A DNA stretch of 64,000 nucleotides from Emmonsiellopsis sp. PD_33 (taxonomy: Eukaryota; Ascomycota; Eurotiomycetes; Onygenales; Ajellomycetaceae), in assembly GCA_032988165.1 (NCBI GenBank), contig JANTQF010000197.1, forward strand, positions 1-64,000. The letters are read 5' to 3'. The position numbers and the translations under genes were made by a program. The notes below the pieces were generated by a model. The model was not told where the DNA came from. It did not search any database and saw only the letters and a list, made by a program, of their open reading frames with translations. Below are positions 1-11,086 of this stretch, in pieces; within the stretch, counting starts at the first letter, position 1, and every line of letters starts with the position of its first letter.

Positions 1-1
1 G

Positions 2-157
2 AGCTTGGTTGCACTTCACCTAGCATGCGAGGCCTTGCAGCGAGGGGACTGCTCGGCCGCCGTCGTTGGCGGTTCGAACCTGTTGCTGTCGCCCGAATAC
101 TTTACGGCACTAGATAATATGAACGCAGGTCGGATTCGGCGGGTGGTTCTTCGGTAG
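2..157 (+). pseudogene. Polyketide synthase ketosynthase fragment, cut off on both sides
   Basis: The frame starting at base 2 encodes about 40 residues typical of a type I fungal polyketide synthase ketosynthase domain: the ALHLACEAL helix, GDCSAAVVGGSN and LLLSPEYFTALDNM. In the family this block directly follows the active-site cysteine motif (TACSSS), which would lie just left of the window. After DNM, at about base 121, similarity stops: the family continues with a glycine and the SPDG region, whereas here the frame runs into unrelated residues and a TAG at 155-157. The break falls where minus-strand Tpt1 similarity begins. I infer a fragment left by a rearrangement, or an assembly join. 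An intron starting here is less likely, because the sequence to the right codes for another gene on the other strand. The call as PKS is fairly secure; whether an intact gene lies to the left is unknown. Confidence 0.75.
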
Positions 158-530
158 CAGAGGAATCTGCTGGTGTGGTGGGTGGTTTGTATAAAAGGCC
201 GAAACGCTGCTTGTCCGATGTCGATACCGCGTCGAGGATCTCCGGGAAGGTGACTTTTAGGGATTTTAGTTTGCGCCAGGCCATCTATATATCATATACA
301 TATACATATATCAGTAAACATACTTCCTCTTCCTACATCTGTATCACAGAAATGAATATACATACCACATCCCTAACATTCGCATACCCCATCCTATCCA
401 TCTGCACCCCTTCCCTCTCCGCGGCATGGCGCAAAATATAACTCAGCGCCTTGGACACGGTCACCGCGCGACTTGGCTCGGGCCGCCCTCCGCCCCGCCC
501 TCTCCCTTTATCTCGTCCCGGATGGGACAT
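102..530 (-). CDS. TPT1: tRNA 2'-phosphotransferase Tpt1, 3'-truncated
   Basis: Tpt1/KptA enzymes remove the splice-junction 2'-phosphate from ligated tRNA, transferring it to NAD+. Exon 1 (530-366) starts at an ATG, runs through a basic Gly/Arg-rich leader and holds the family signature VSKALSYILRHAAEREGV. Intron 365-285 (81 bp, GTATGT...TAG) leads to exon 2 (284 leftward) with WRKLKSLKVTFPEI and KQRFGL, both typical Tpt1 blocks. The family then has an IRATQGHS block and a C-terminal lobe containing NAD+-binding residues. Here, after SDLRSYYL at about base 110, the frame meets a stop and the DNA becomes a polyketide synthase fragment read on the other strand, so the C-terminal half is missing from the window. 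A longer upstream open frame begins with GTG, so I used the first ATG. The gene is probably inactive unless the rest lies past an intron spanning the PKS fragment. Confidence 0.72.
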
Positions 531-1355
531 GATGTCCGTGATCCTGATTGGTGCGGTAGTACGGCCTGGCCGGAGGAGGGAAGATGTTGCTGGTCCTTTT
601 CTTGTGGGTGTGAGCCGCCGTGCCAGCTGGGCGCCTACGAGGGTTTGAAAGGCGCGTTTTTGCACGGTGGCGATTGGAGAGGATTGGAGGTGGGAGGGAT
701 AGGTAGATAGATAGATATAGGAAGAGCTTTTTGAGAGAGCGCGGATGAGGCTTGTCGTTCGTTGGGTTGGGAGTGATTTAATGAGTCATAGTATGGCGGG
801 GAAGGGTTTGGAGAGCGCAGTAAGAGTGGGTGGGCTATTAGCTGGCCTGGTGTTTGTTGCCTGATGATAATGGGGTGGAATTGAGAGCTGCGCGGAGAGT
901 CATTGAAAAGGAGGATGGTGGTGGTGGGATGATGGTGGCACTTTGATGCTAAAGTTTTGGTTCGGCAAATTCCGTGTGTGGAGAACTAAATAACCCCCGT
1001 CTACCTTGTCAATATGTGAGTTCGATTACGGATGGATGGCTCGAATAACTTTATTGTGGACAATAGAGCCAATTTACGAACTGTGGAGAGAGGATAGATG
1101 GATTATTATGATTATTTCAAAATACTGTCGTTAGATAGATGCAACCATACGGAGTAGAACCTTCACCAGCACTTCTTCAGGGGGTATCTAGACCGAATCC
1201 TTGGCAAAATAGAAAGCAAGACTTTGACGAGGCTTATATATACTAGTAGGCAAACACAGCTTCAATATCGTCATGGCACATAACAATCAATCAGCCGCAT
1301 AGCAGGGTTGCAGCCCGAAAAGCAAACGCCATACATTGCAGCCAAATAATCCATC
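531..1355. other. Spacer between TPT1 5' end and SEA4 3' end
   Basis: No gene seen. It serves as upstream region for the minus-strand TPT1 and 3' region for SEA4. Part of it (about 700-960) is G/A-rich and could be the TPT1 promoter. No RNA gene recognised. Confidence 0.5.
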
Positions 1356-4300
1356 TCATCGATCACATATGCAATTACATTCTGCGACAGGGCATATCCT
1401 GTGTTTCCGGAACCAGTCTCTGGCGTGGTCGGCGTGGAATCCGTGGTTACAGTTTATACAGAACACAACGAATCTTTTCATCACATCCTCCTGAGGTGCC
1501 CCATTCGACTGTTTCCCGGAATCGGTAGCAATGGAGGCTCTTGACATGGGATCTGAAGTGCCCAGCCACAAAGAGCATATTCCACATCTGGGCATGTGGC
1601 GTCCGCATTTTGGACATATAGTTCCCGACATGGAGACCGTTCCAAGCGGGCTCCCGGAGGTTGAATGGGAGACTTCCACACCAAGGGACTGGTTGGTTGG
1701 GGATTCGGCTCCATCCTGCTGGGAAAGGGGTCGGGTGCAATAGTTGCAAATCAAACTGACTTGTTGTGGAGGTGGTTTTATGAGCCGACGGCCATCCCAG
1801 GTGGCTGCCAGCCTTCTGGATTGGACGTCGAACCTCGCCCTATCGAGGTGCAGTTTCCATGAATTCATTTGTCGTCGGTAGGTTTCTCGCCAGGCTTCGA
1901 ATCGGGCGTTGTTTTGTCCGTCCGTTATGAAGCGTGGCACAGTGTGGCTCATCGCCAGAACAGGTGTTTGGATATCGCCAAATTTTCTAATATAGGATTG
2001 AAATAGATCCATCGCTGCATGGTCAAGGCCAGTCAGGACAACCCCTTCAATGTCGCCCTGCCGTATCGCATCTAGTGTGGCGTCTCTTAAATAAGATAGA
2101 AGCTCCTTATCCGGGAGCCAACGTAGAGCCACCTCCACCCGATATCTTAAGGGCAACGTAACCTCCTCAATGACCGAGTTCCAATCACTTTTGCTGACCA
2201 AGGCTAGAATAGCACGGCCGTAGGGGTCGGTGAGCTCTTTGGCAATTTCTGCACAAGTCTCCTCCCAATCAGAATCGGTTTCCCCTTTCGTCGCTCCAAT
2301 AATGGCCATGGCTAGAAGTTTATGTGCTTGAGTAGGATTATTTTTCCTGAGGGCTTGGTATGCTAGTTTCGGTTCATCTTGGAAAAGTGCCAAGGCCGCG
2401 GCTTTCGTATGCTGTCTATCCTCAACAAAGGCATTAACAACGGCCTCTAAATCAGTAATATCTGCAGCCCCACATATTCGAAGGCATAGCTGGCGATGAG
2501 CGAGAAATCGAGTAGTGCATCCTTTGCCCTCGGGGATCTTGAGCTGCTGAACTAGTTCTTGGATAAGAGTGGTGACATCAATGTTTTGGTTCAAATCGGA
2601 ACCGAGCATGCGGTTATCGAGGCTCTGACCAAGTCTATTGGTCCATACGCTATATACCCCAAGATAGTTCATATCGACGGAATGAATTATCATCGAGTCG
2701 CCCGCAGAGTTAGCTCGGGAACGCCCAATCCAATCCCATAATTCTTGCAATCCTGGGTCATCAGATAAGAGCTGCTTATTTTTCCCACTGTCGAGCAGGT
2801 AGCCCTCTATACATCTTAACCGGGGGATAGACATCCAGGTAAGCGCATCCTGGACTGTTAGCAGAGAGCCAAAGGTCCCTGCTGAGAGTGACTTTTCTCG
2901 ACTTTCTCGGCTAGATAAACAGGGAGGGCTGGATTTAGTTGAGGAATCGGAAGACTGTTGGTTTACGTCGCTTTGGCTTTTGCTTTTCGGCACTACGCCG
3001 CCATTCGCAGGCGCAGGGGTAGGGATGGCTTGTTCTTGGATCCTTCGCACGACTTTAGAAACCTTCGAGGTAGATTCGATAAGGGGCGATATGAACTTGA
3101 AATTTGAATCATGTTCTGCTAGGCCTCCGCGGGCTAAGACACCTTGAGAAGATAGGTCCACGGGACAAGGGGGTGACTGGAGGCTGAATAAAGCGACGGA
3201 CTTGTTGGCCAAAAGCGTAACAGCGCTCGGCTCATTCGATGCGCTATGGTTCAAAAAGTCGAAAGATGCTACCCGCTGAGAAGCATCAGCAGCACGGTCG
3301 TGTGAAGGGATTAGACTCCGAAATTCTCGGACGGTTTTGGTGTAGATTTGCTCTGGATATGCTTTGGCAGAATCCCGTCCCAGGGCTTGTTCTAGGGAGG
3401 TTCGATTTTCCTCCGAGACATATTCTTTTGCAATGTCGTACGCCTTGAAGTCTCCCGTGCTAGACAGCATACCTAGACAGCCTCTTTTAGTCCTAGAGAA
3501 TCGGAGACTCCATATGGTAGATTTTGGATCAATGACATTTTTGAACTCAAGGGCAGCTGAAAGCTGGGTAGAATCCGAAGACGGAATCGCAGTGGAAGTG
3601 AAACGAGAGCCTGAACGCCGATCCCAAATACAAATGGATGCATCGTTAGTTGGGTAACATGATGCAATATAATTTTCATCCAACCAATCGATTGCGAGAT
3701 TATGAACGCCTCTGGTAGGAAACTGTAATGATGGGTTCCCGGGGCCCTCTACGCCAGCAAGTAAGCATACGGGTCAGAGAGGCATTATGCAAAGTTGTAG
3801 GCATTACTTACCTCGTAGGTCATAAATTCTGACAAATTGCCCCTTCACGCCCGTCACTAAAGTATCAGGCTGATCCTTGAAAAACTTGATACTAGTAATT
3901 GGCTCAGAACTCGCAAGTTTTCTCAGCGGTTCCACGGCCTGTCTATCGGAGCCAAACCCTCGATTGCTAGTCACAGATAGCCGTCGTTCAACATCCCAAA
4001 TATTTAGACAAAAGTCATTCCTCACTTTATCCAGGCCAGCTGCCAACAGACCTTGAGTACTGAACGCAACGGCATTACAGTACCTCTGGTTCCGAATAGG
4101 AAAGACCACTGGGTTTTGAGACTCATCGTCCATACGAAGGATGGCTGCCTCTCCTGATGATTGACCTATAGCCACCAGAGACTCGTCGACAGGAGACCAA
4201 TCAAAGGCACGGAAGGCCGGGACTCTGGAATGTGAAGATATAACATCGTAATTCAATCCCAAGCTATCTCCAGAAGTCACTCTGCAAAGTTTGAACGATC

Positions 4301-4376
4301 TTCCAGCCACATCAACGTATAGGAATCTCTGTTCGTCCGCGTTGGACGTTGGCGACCAACGAATCGCTGTTTCCAT
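1356..4376 (-). CDS. SEA4: SEA/GATOR2 complex subunit Sea4 (MIOS homologue)
   Basis: Exons 4376-3812 and 3748-1356 (intron 3811-3749, GTAAGT...TAG, 63 bp) give 985 residues. In the family, Sea4/MIOS is a vacuole-membrane SEACAT/GATOR2 subunit that opposes SEACIT and so promotes TORC1 signalling under amino-acid sufficiency. The N-terminal third is a WD40-type propeller with repeats such as AFDWSPVDESLVAIG, CLNIWDVERR, VRIYDLRG and ICIWDRRSG. A helical middle follows. From about residue 855 there is a zinc-binding C-terminus: CNYC, CPKCGRHMPRCGICSLWLG, then CINCNHGFHADHARDWFRKHRICPVAECNC written in short blocks, the Cys/His pattern expected of the MIOS RING-like end. Length is close to yeast Sea4. 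The frame extends upstream to a TTG, so I chose the ATG three codons inside. It is divergently paired with EFG1 across 487 bp. Confidence 0.9.
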
Positions 4377-4863
4377 TTTGCTCAATTGGTGGTTCAGACC
4401 ATACGAGATGAAGATGGATGGTTTTCAGCCGGGGTCCAATGCCATTATTAACGCGAGAAAAGCAAAGCAGGGGGTATTTTGGAAGCTTAAAGACGGGATA
4501 AAGAGGACAACATGAAGCTGTTGCTCGTGTTGGGGGTTGGAGGAGGTTGATGAGCTTCGATAACGTGGCGGTCTGATTGGCTCGGATGGAATACAGCTCG
4601 GTCCGACAATGATCCGACCGATAAGATCTGATGACTAAGCACGTCCAAAGCTCTCTCCAATATTGGAGAAAATTCATTTTTGATGTCAACAACTCAATCC
4701 AGTCTGTCCGCTACTTGACTCGACGGTTTACTGCGAAAGATTCTTGTCGACAGTCTCAATTGGTTCTGACTGGTATAGACTGACGTTACTTTTTGGATCC
4801 GCTGGGAAATCCTAAACCACACTCCCTAACTGCGGTCGGCTTCATTCTCTCACCCTCCCCACC
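4377..4863. promoter_or_regulatory. Shared divergent promoter of SEA4 and EFG1
   Basis: A 487-bp spacer lies between the two start codons, which face apart. It must hold both promoters. The last stretch before EFG1 (about 4845-4863) is pyrimidine-rich (TTCTCTCACCCTCCCC), as is common just upstream of fungal start codons. I see no clear TATA box. Confidence 0.5.
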
Positions 4864-6004
4864 ATGACTTCCTTTCGCGCGCAAGAAAAAAGGAAGAATA
4901 TGGGGGATTCACGCTCATCTGAATCTTCGAAGAGACGAAGGGGCAGCTACCAGGATGACCGGGAAGCATCTCCAGTTGCACAAAATGACAATGATGATCG
5001 TCGGAAATATAGAGATCGAAAGAGCCCCGAAGAGTCGCGCAAGAAACCCAGTAACCCGCCCCTCGAGCCGAAGCCATATTCCATAGAAAAATCCCAGCGG
5101 GACGATCGGGCCTATGCTGCTGGCCGTGCTGCTGCGAAACAACACCAGCCACACGAACCTGAGCTGCCTTCCGCCAGCGTTCTTAAATCAAAAATTCGAG
5201 ACATCAAGAGACTTTTGGCACGCGGTGACCACCTCCCTGCGGATGCAAAAATTGAGAAAGAACGAGCGTTGATAGGATATGAACGTGATTTGGAAATTGT
5301 TCAGTCACGAAAGGATCGGGCAGCAATGATCAAGAAGTACCATTTTGTCCGGTTCCTTGGTATGTCCGACTCTATCCCCCAAGCGTTAGATTTTCATAAT
5401 CTACATATCTATAATACGTAGCCTTGAGCTAATAATATCCATCATCTTTATTATAGAACGAAAATCGGCAACGCGACAACTCAACAAACTCTTACGACAG
5501 AAGAAGACGCTTACCGAATCTGACAACCCAAATAAGGACGAACTCAAGTCTCTTGAGGAACAAATTTACACCACCGAAGTCGACCTCAACTATGCTATCT
5601 ACTGCCCTCTGACTGAAAAATACATATCTCTCTATCCTACCCAAGGTCGTGATCAGCCTCCCGAACCGGAGGACTCAAAACTTATCCGCACTACCTCAGG
5701 AGAGAAGCCACCGCTATGGTATACAGTGGAACAGAGTATGAAGGATGGAACACTCGAGTTACTGCGAGATGGAAAGCTAGGAATTGGTCTTTCGGGCCAG
5801 AAAAATAAACTAGACACTGAGTCGCAGAACACGCTACCGGTTTTGGGAAGAAGTAAGGATCGGTCGATGGAAACAGGCTCGAGGCTTGGAAAGAAAAAGG
5901 AGAAAGAAAAGCAACAGGGAAAGAAACAGGAATATTCAAAGGCTCCAGATACCCAGATGGATATGGGTGGTGATGATAGCGACGGCGGGTTTTTCGAGGA
6001 ATAG
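4864..6004 (+). CDS. EFG1: rRNA-processing protein Efg1
   Basis: Exons 4864-5359 and 5457-6004 (intron 5360-5456, GTATGT...TAG) give 347 residues. Efg1 is a nucleolar small-subunit processome factor needed for early 18S rRNA cleavage; that role is known for the family. The N-terminus is charged and disordered (KRRRGSYQDD). The conserved part, about residues 98-225, is a coiled-coil core: LKSKIRDIKRLL, DAKIEKERALIGYERDLE, MIKKYHFVRF, ERKSATRQLNKLLR, then EVDLNYAIYCPLTEKYISLYP. The WYTVEQSM block and a Lys/Glu-rich tail follow, ending with an acidic DGGFFEE. The intron falls between HFVRFL and ERKSATR, in the middle of the conserved core, and joining restores the family pattern without a gap. 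An upstream in-frame start was not seen. Confidence 0.9.
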
Positions 6005-6649
6005 TATGTCTCCAGGTCTAGGCATGCCCTCCGGTCCCTGATTGCGGCCTCCCTTTACTCTCCCCTTCTCTTGGAGTAACGCTGAGGCAGGACTCGCATT
6101 GAAGTTCTACCTTTTCCTTTAGAAATTCATGCTATCTCAATTTTGATACCCACTAGCAATCAATTCCCGCCGCTTTCGTACCAGTCCAAAGACAAACATG
6201 TATCTTCATCCACGGCTTGAATGTTTGAACCAAACCAAGTTGGGTTTCCTCTATTCATTCCTTTGTGTTGTCGTTGGTTTCTATTTATTTGCGCCCAACG
6301 ACGTTGTCTAGGAAGATGCTCCTGCAATCCTCTATGATGATCCATTGATGAAAGACAAGCAAACCTGAATGGACACCCCCATCCTCCTGATTCTTCGTTT
6401 GCTAGTAGAAAGAACTGGCAGCGTATTGAGCTTGCTATACCCGTGTAGGGGTTAACGTGTTTCCTGGAGATATCTTCCTGTGACAGGTGGAACTCATTTA
6501 TCCACCGTATTTAAGGCCACTCACTGCCAGCTATCCTTCTATCCCAGTTCGCCATCTGACCAACCATCCCTCTTTCTCACAGACATCCTCTCCCAACCAA
6601 GCATCACTATCTAAAGTCCGAGAATCCTACCCATATCCTTATTCGCGCC
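6005..6649. other. Spacer between EFG1 and the exonuclease-like gene
   Basis: No gene seen. It contains the EFG1 3' region and the promoter of the next plus-strand gene. The last 180 bp are C/T-rich. A short open frame at 6487-6777 overlaps the next gene in another frame and looks like a shadow. Confidence 0.45.
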
Positions 6650-7405
6650 ATGTCTCAACCACCGGTCCCAACAACCATAATCTCCTCTACAACCGATCTC
6701 CAATCTCTCCTTTCCACAATCCCCGCCCTCCCAACTTCTCCTCCGTCCCTCTACGTATCCATTGTAGGGAACGGTAGTTACTACGGACAACCCGGGGAAC
6801 CTTTCGGTTTTCTATGCCTATACATCCCTCCACACAACAAGATCTACCTCATCGACATACAGCAGCTGGGGGAAGGGGTCTTCACAATAACAGCCCCAAC
6901 AAACACCGCCCCCACCCCCGATGATGAGAGCGGCAACACTACCTCAACCTCCTTAAAAGCCATCCTTGAAAGCCCCACAATCCCCAAAGTATTCGGCAGC
7001 ATCACTAGCGAATGCAGAGCCCTCGATTGGCGCTTTGGCGTCTCTGTCGCCGGTGTCCATGCCACCTTCATCATGCAATGGGCCACGAGTAGGTACACAT
7101 GCTTCAATATAGGGCTCTCAGAGTGCGTCGCACGCCATGCGCCCGCGCCAGTCGCGAATGAATATCTGTATCTCCACCTCCGGGAGGAAGCCGCTTACCG
7201 GGCCATAAAGGGGTCTGGCGATGTGCCGATTAAACAGCGTCCACTGCACGAGGATATTTTCCTCGGCCTTGTGAACACTCTTATTCCGTTGCCGGTGTTG
7301 TTCCAGGTATATACCGATATGCTGAGCGCCCCTGACATGAAGGAATATCGCGATACTGTTCAGAGTAAAACGGAGGATTGGATTGCTGAAGTACTACGGC
7401 GTTAG
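6650..7405 (+). CDS. 3'-5' exonuclease (RNase H fold)-like protein with degenerate active site
   Basis: A single exon encodes 251 residues. The pattern YVSIVGN...GFLCLYIPPHNKIYLIDI...LKAILESPTIPKVFGSITSECRALDWRFGVSVAGVH (shown in parts) resembles fungal EXD-type 3'-5' exonuclease domains: two beta strands carrying the substrate-side acids, then KILHDCR-like and GV.L..V motifs. The expected first motif (an Asp-x-Glu pair) reads VSIVGN, and the Asp of the second motif is replaced in FGSITSEC, so the DEDD metal-binding acids are not visible. I infer a non-catalytic or strongly diverged paralogue, perhaps a nucleic-acid-binding protein. The ATG is the first in frame and is preceded by a C/T-rich leader. 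Family assignment is moderate and function is unknown. Confidence 0.6.
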   Translation: MSQPPVPTTIISSTTDLQSLLSTIPALPTSPPSLYVSIVGNGSYYGQPGEPFGFLCLYIPPHNKIYLIDIQQLGEGVFTITAPTNTAPTPDDESGNTTSTSLKAILESPTIPKVFGSITSECRALDWRFGVSVAGVHATFIMQWATSRYTCFNIGLSECVARHAPAPVANEYLYLHLREEAAYRAIKGSGDVPIKQRPLHEDIFLGLVNTLIPLPVLFQVYTDMLSAPDMKEYRDTVQSKTEDWIAEVLRR

Positions 7406-9261
7406 GTTTAGTACTGGGAAATTATTGGACGTGCTCTGCTATTATATGGGTTAGGTTAGTGGGGGTTGAGCGGAAGCAGGGGCAGCAGAGCAGGTCTGTG
7501 AAGAATTTTTGGGGAAGGTATTGCATGCATGGGAGTGACAAGGGGGTTGTGGATGGTGGCTAGTCAATATTGTTCCTTCTTTTTTTTTTTCTTTTTTCCG
7601 GCGATAAGTCAATGGCAGACAATTTCTCCATACCAAACATCTCTTCAAGGAGGTGTTGCATTTTGATTGCGGTTTGTCAATTCAGTTGGTTAGAGCATCA
7701 CAAATCTACCGAGTTTTAATAAAAATATCAAGTTGTTTTCGAATGTGTCGATATTTTCTCTTTACTGTATCTATCTACTGACATCGTATACTGGTAAAAG
7801 GGGGAACTACTGTACTCCTATTTCCAGCCACCCATCAAACAACTTCAAAACCACCTCCCTATCAAACCCCACCCGTCAGCAGAATCAAATGCCTGACACC
7901 CTCCACAACCCTCAACTCAAGCTGCAGAACCCCTTCGTCAAAACCCCTTGTCCTCCCCTTGGCCTTGGTTGTGGTGATGCAGATGTGAAGCGGGGTTTGG
8001 ACTTTTCGGAAGAGAGAGAGAGCTGGACATGGAGGTGGGGAGACACGGTGTGGAGTGTTTGATATATGGTTGGTTTTTGAGTGATTTGTTAAACGGGAGA
8101 TATGATTAACTGGCATCGCGATGGGTATATATATCACGATATCTACAAACCCTAGGTATCAAGGAGATATCAGGGGTAGAATGACGGTGGAATCCAGAAA
8201 TATAAGCCTCACCCTACCCTTTTCCGCACCGGCGGCGGCAGACTAAAAAGTTTGGGACAGAACCTGATATAATAGGATTCATTCCATTTTCTGGAGATAC
8301 AGAATTAGAAAATTCAAATTATTAATCGCATGAGATATATCAAGGGCATTCAGAAACAGGCTACCATTTGATTTCCATTTGGGTAATAGTAAATATGACA
8401 TGGTATCTGTAGGCTAGTGTATTTTAGAGTTTTATTAGACTTCAATCTCATTTTGTTTCTGAACCTCCTCCATCGCCATAAAAAACTGTGCGATGAGCGT
8501 TTCAGGTCAAATATTCCGTCCATCATAACTTGGGTATGTCATTTTGAGAGATCTGCGAGATAGAAAGGAGGATGCACATGGGAAGACCTGATACCATGCA
8601 AGAAGCGTAGGATCGAAGAACATGAGGGTTGAAGTTTTGGTGCGGATGAATAGAAATGCAGGTTCAGTTTGGGACATGACAGGTAAGAAAACAGGGATTA
8701 CGGATGGCATGAAGGAAGAAATGGGAGAAAATTCGGGAAAAAGTTAATGGAGATGGTCAGGAAGGATTGTGATCTGTCCGTCATTTTTGGGGATAGGGGC
8801 GGACAAAATGATAAACAAGGGATGCGACTTTTGGATGTGGTGATAAGAGGTACGGATTTTTATGGGATTTCAGGATAAGGCGGAAAATAGAGGACGGCGG
8901 AAACAGAGACAGAGAACCGGTTAGAGCAGGGAAGATCAAGAAGGATAACCCAGCAGGTTGCGATAAAGGGTGTGGAAATCGTAGAGGTAACCGGGCGACA
9001 TATGATGGCAAACGCCTGCAGTAGCAACCAAGCCCTATAACTTATGGCGAAGGGCCATTGTTGAGCAAGGAAATCGCAATAGGGTATCAGTTCAGTCGAA
9101 ACACAAGGGCGAGGCCGTCGCAGGTAGGAAACGTAGTGAATTTGCAAATTTGACAAGCAGAAATAATCCATGACGCGGGTTCAACCGCAATTGGAATCGA
9201 TCTGCCGTTGGGGCACCACATGAACGTGTCGGTTACTCTAAGCTCCAAAGAGCAAATTGCT
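7406..9261. other. Convergent 3' intergenic region, no gene recognised
   Basis: The flanking genes converge here. It contains a T-run at about 7578-7600 and several short open frames on both strands, none with a recognisable motif or convincing codon structure. It probably holds the two 3' UTRs. Confidence 0.45.
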
Positions 9262-10458
9262 TCACTCCTGGGATTGCTGGCTGCGACGCATCTTCTCGTT
9301 TTCCAGGTTTTCATAGAGGAGGTACAGGGCCTTTTCGTTGGCCACTGCACTTCCCATTATCGTGAACATGCGCTCCCCAGTCTCATCATGGGGCGCCTTG
9401 GCGATGGAGATACGGGCACCAGAGCTTCGTCGGATTTCGCTGATCTTGCTTCCAGCACGTCCGATAATACAACCGACCATGTCGGAGGGGATGCTGATGT
9501 TCTGCGTTTGGACTTCCTCTCCGTCTTCAGTCACGAGGGGGATACCACGGTTGGCTGCATCAGAGTTGGAACGTCTGCTATAACTGCCGGTCTGCTCGCT
9601 GAAATCGGCACCATTTCCGGTGCGGTTGTAGGAGCGACCGCCGTTATATCCACCAGCGGGAGCACCAGCTCCGAGTCCAGTGTTCAGAGGGCCTGAGCCT
9701 ACCGATGCGCGGACAGCAGGGTTGTAGAGCACAGTGCCGGTGCCGCGCTGCCAGTCATCGATGAGGCACTTGCCAATTTCCCAGACAGCCTTCTCGATTC
9801 CTTCGGGGGTACCTTGCACTTCGACGATCCGCTCAGTGGATTGTGGAAGCATCTCCTTCTGCGCAACCATTCTGACTCCGGACTGGTCCTGGATATACTT
9901 GATCTTCAAGCCCTGTCGTCCAATGATAGTACCCATCTGGTTGTGAGAGATGAGGAGGCGGATGGCTGAAAACCATGTTAGTTATTGGACAAAAGGATGA
10001 AAAGTAGCTGAGGGAGGGCAAAGACATGTGATAACTTGCTGATGTATTAAGCAAAGAGGAAACTTACGATGAGTACCGTTGTTCGAAACGACTCCACCCA
10101 TTCCAAGCTGAGGGGCACCTTCAAGAAGACCCTTGGCGACGATAGCGTATGCCTTTGCGGTGCCCTGGAGGGGTCCGGTGACGGTGAGAACACGGTCATG
10201 GACACCTTGTACGACCTTGCTCACACCGGCTTTCACACCAGTCTCGTCGCGCAGGTCTGCCACGTTCTTACCCGCCTTACCAATGATGACACCAGCTTCC
10301 TTGGAGGAAACGATGGCGCGAAGAGTCAGCATAGACTGGGCATATTCCTCCTCAGTCTTGGGGGGGCCTTCGGGCTCGCCCTGGTCGTTGACGCGGCTAT
10401 AGTCGGTCATGGGCTCGTCGACGATGGCAGGGCCGGGTTGAGCTTCGTTGCTTGCCAT
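9262..10458 (-). CDS. Three-KH-domain RNA-binding protein (Rnc1/PCBP type)
   Basis: Exons 10458-10068 and 9965-9262 (intron 10067-9966, GTAAGT...CAG) give 364 residues. Three KH domains are visible, each with its GxxG loop: KH1 about residues 45-110 (GVIIGKAGKNVADLR), KH2 from about 133 (GTIIGRQGLKIKYIQ) and KH3 near 290 (GCIIGRAGSKISEIR). A Gly/Asn/Arg-rich linker separates KH2 and KH3. This layout matches poly(C)-binding proteins and fission yeast Rnc1, which bind single-stranded C/U-rich RNA and control mRNA stability or translation. Which fungal orthologue it is cannot be settled here. The intron sits between KH1 and KH2, and the splice yields a continuous KH2 start (PIRLLISHNQMG). The upstream region is strikingly purine-rich. 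Confidence 0.88.
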
Positions 10459-10799
10459 TTTGGATACGGAAAACGAGGGTTGTTCGGTGGAAATAGAGAT
10501 GATGGCGAAAATGGAATGAAAAACTATTGTTTGTCGTAAAAGTAGAAATCGCTTTCTGTCGTCAGGGGGTTCTAAACGAAACTGGACAGCAGGTCAGCAC
10601 CCACGTATTTATTCAGCAGTGGAGGGATGGATATCACGCGATATCAAAGAACGGCTGGGGAAGAGCAACCCACTGAAATCGGTAAGAGGGAACAAAGACC
10701 GTGACGAGGGTTTGCGATCAAAGGGAAACGTAAACGTCACTCGAGGAAGACGGAAAGGCGAGGGGAACGGGGCGACGGGGAGAGTGAAGCAGAGAGGTG

Positions 10800-11030
10800 A
10801 ATGGACGCGGATGGGGGGGGGGGAGGGTTGGCGGAAGAGAGTCGGTGAGGAGGGCGGAGAGGAGGGTCGCGACAGGTGAGGACGGACAGGGGAGGGAGGA
10901 GGGGAAGAGAAGAGGAGAGAAGAGAAGAGAAGAGGGCGGGGATGATGGGAAGACGGAGGGCGTGGAGGCGGGTGGTGAGGATGGACGCGGTGGGAGCGGA
11001 GAGGAGAGGTGAGGATGGAAGTTGAGGGTG
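10800..11030. repeat. Purine-strand tract (G/A-rich low complexity)
   Basis: About 230 bp of the plus strand is nearly all G and A, including a run of ten G at about 10813-10822 and GAGAAGAGAAGAGAAGAG blocks near 10915. It lies 340-570 bp upstream of the KH-protein start. Such tracts can form triplex or quadruplex structures, which is inference only. Confidence 0.75.
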
Positions 11031-11060
11031 GATGAGGCTGGACAGAAGAGGCGAACCGGG

Positions 11061-11086
11061 GCGTGGTGCGTGGTGCGTGGTGCGTG
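11061..11086. repeat. Short tandem repeat, unit GCGTGGT
   Basis: Three consecutive copies of GCGTGGT followed by a partial copy. Confidence 0.8.

Noticed and set aside
72..80. GGTTCGAACC as a tRNA B box
   Set aside because: It lies inside the ketosynthase coding frame and no A box or cloverleaf fits around it.
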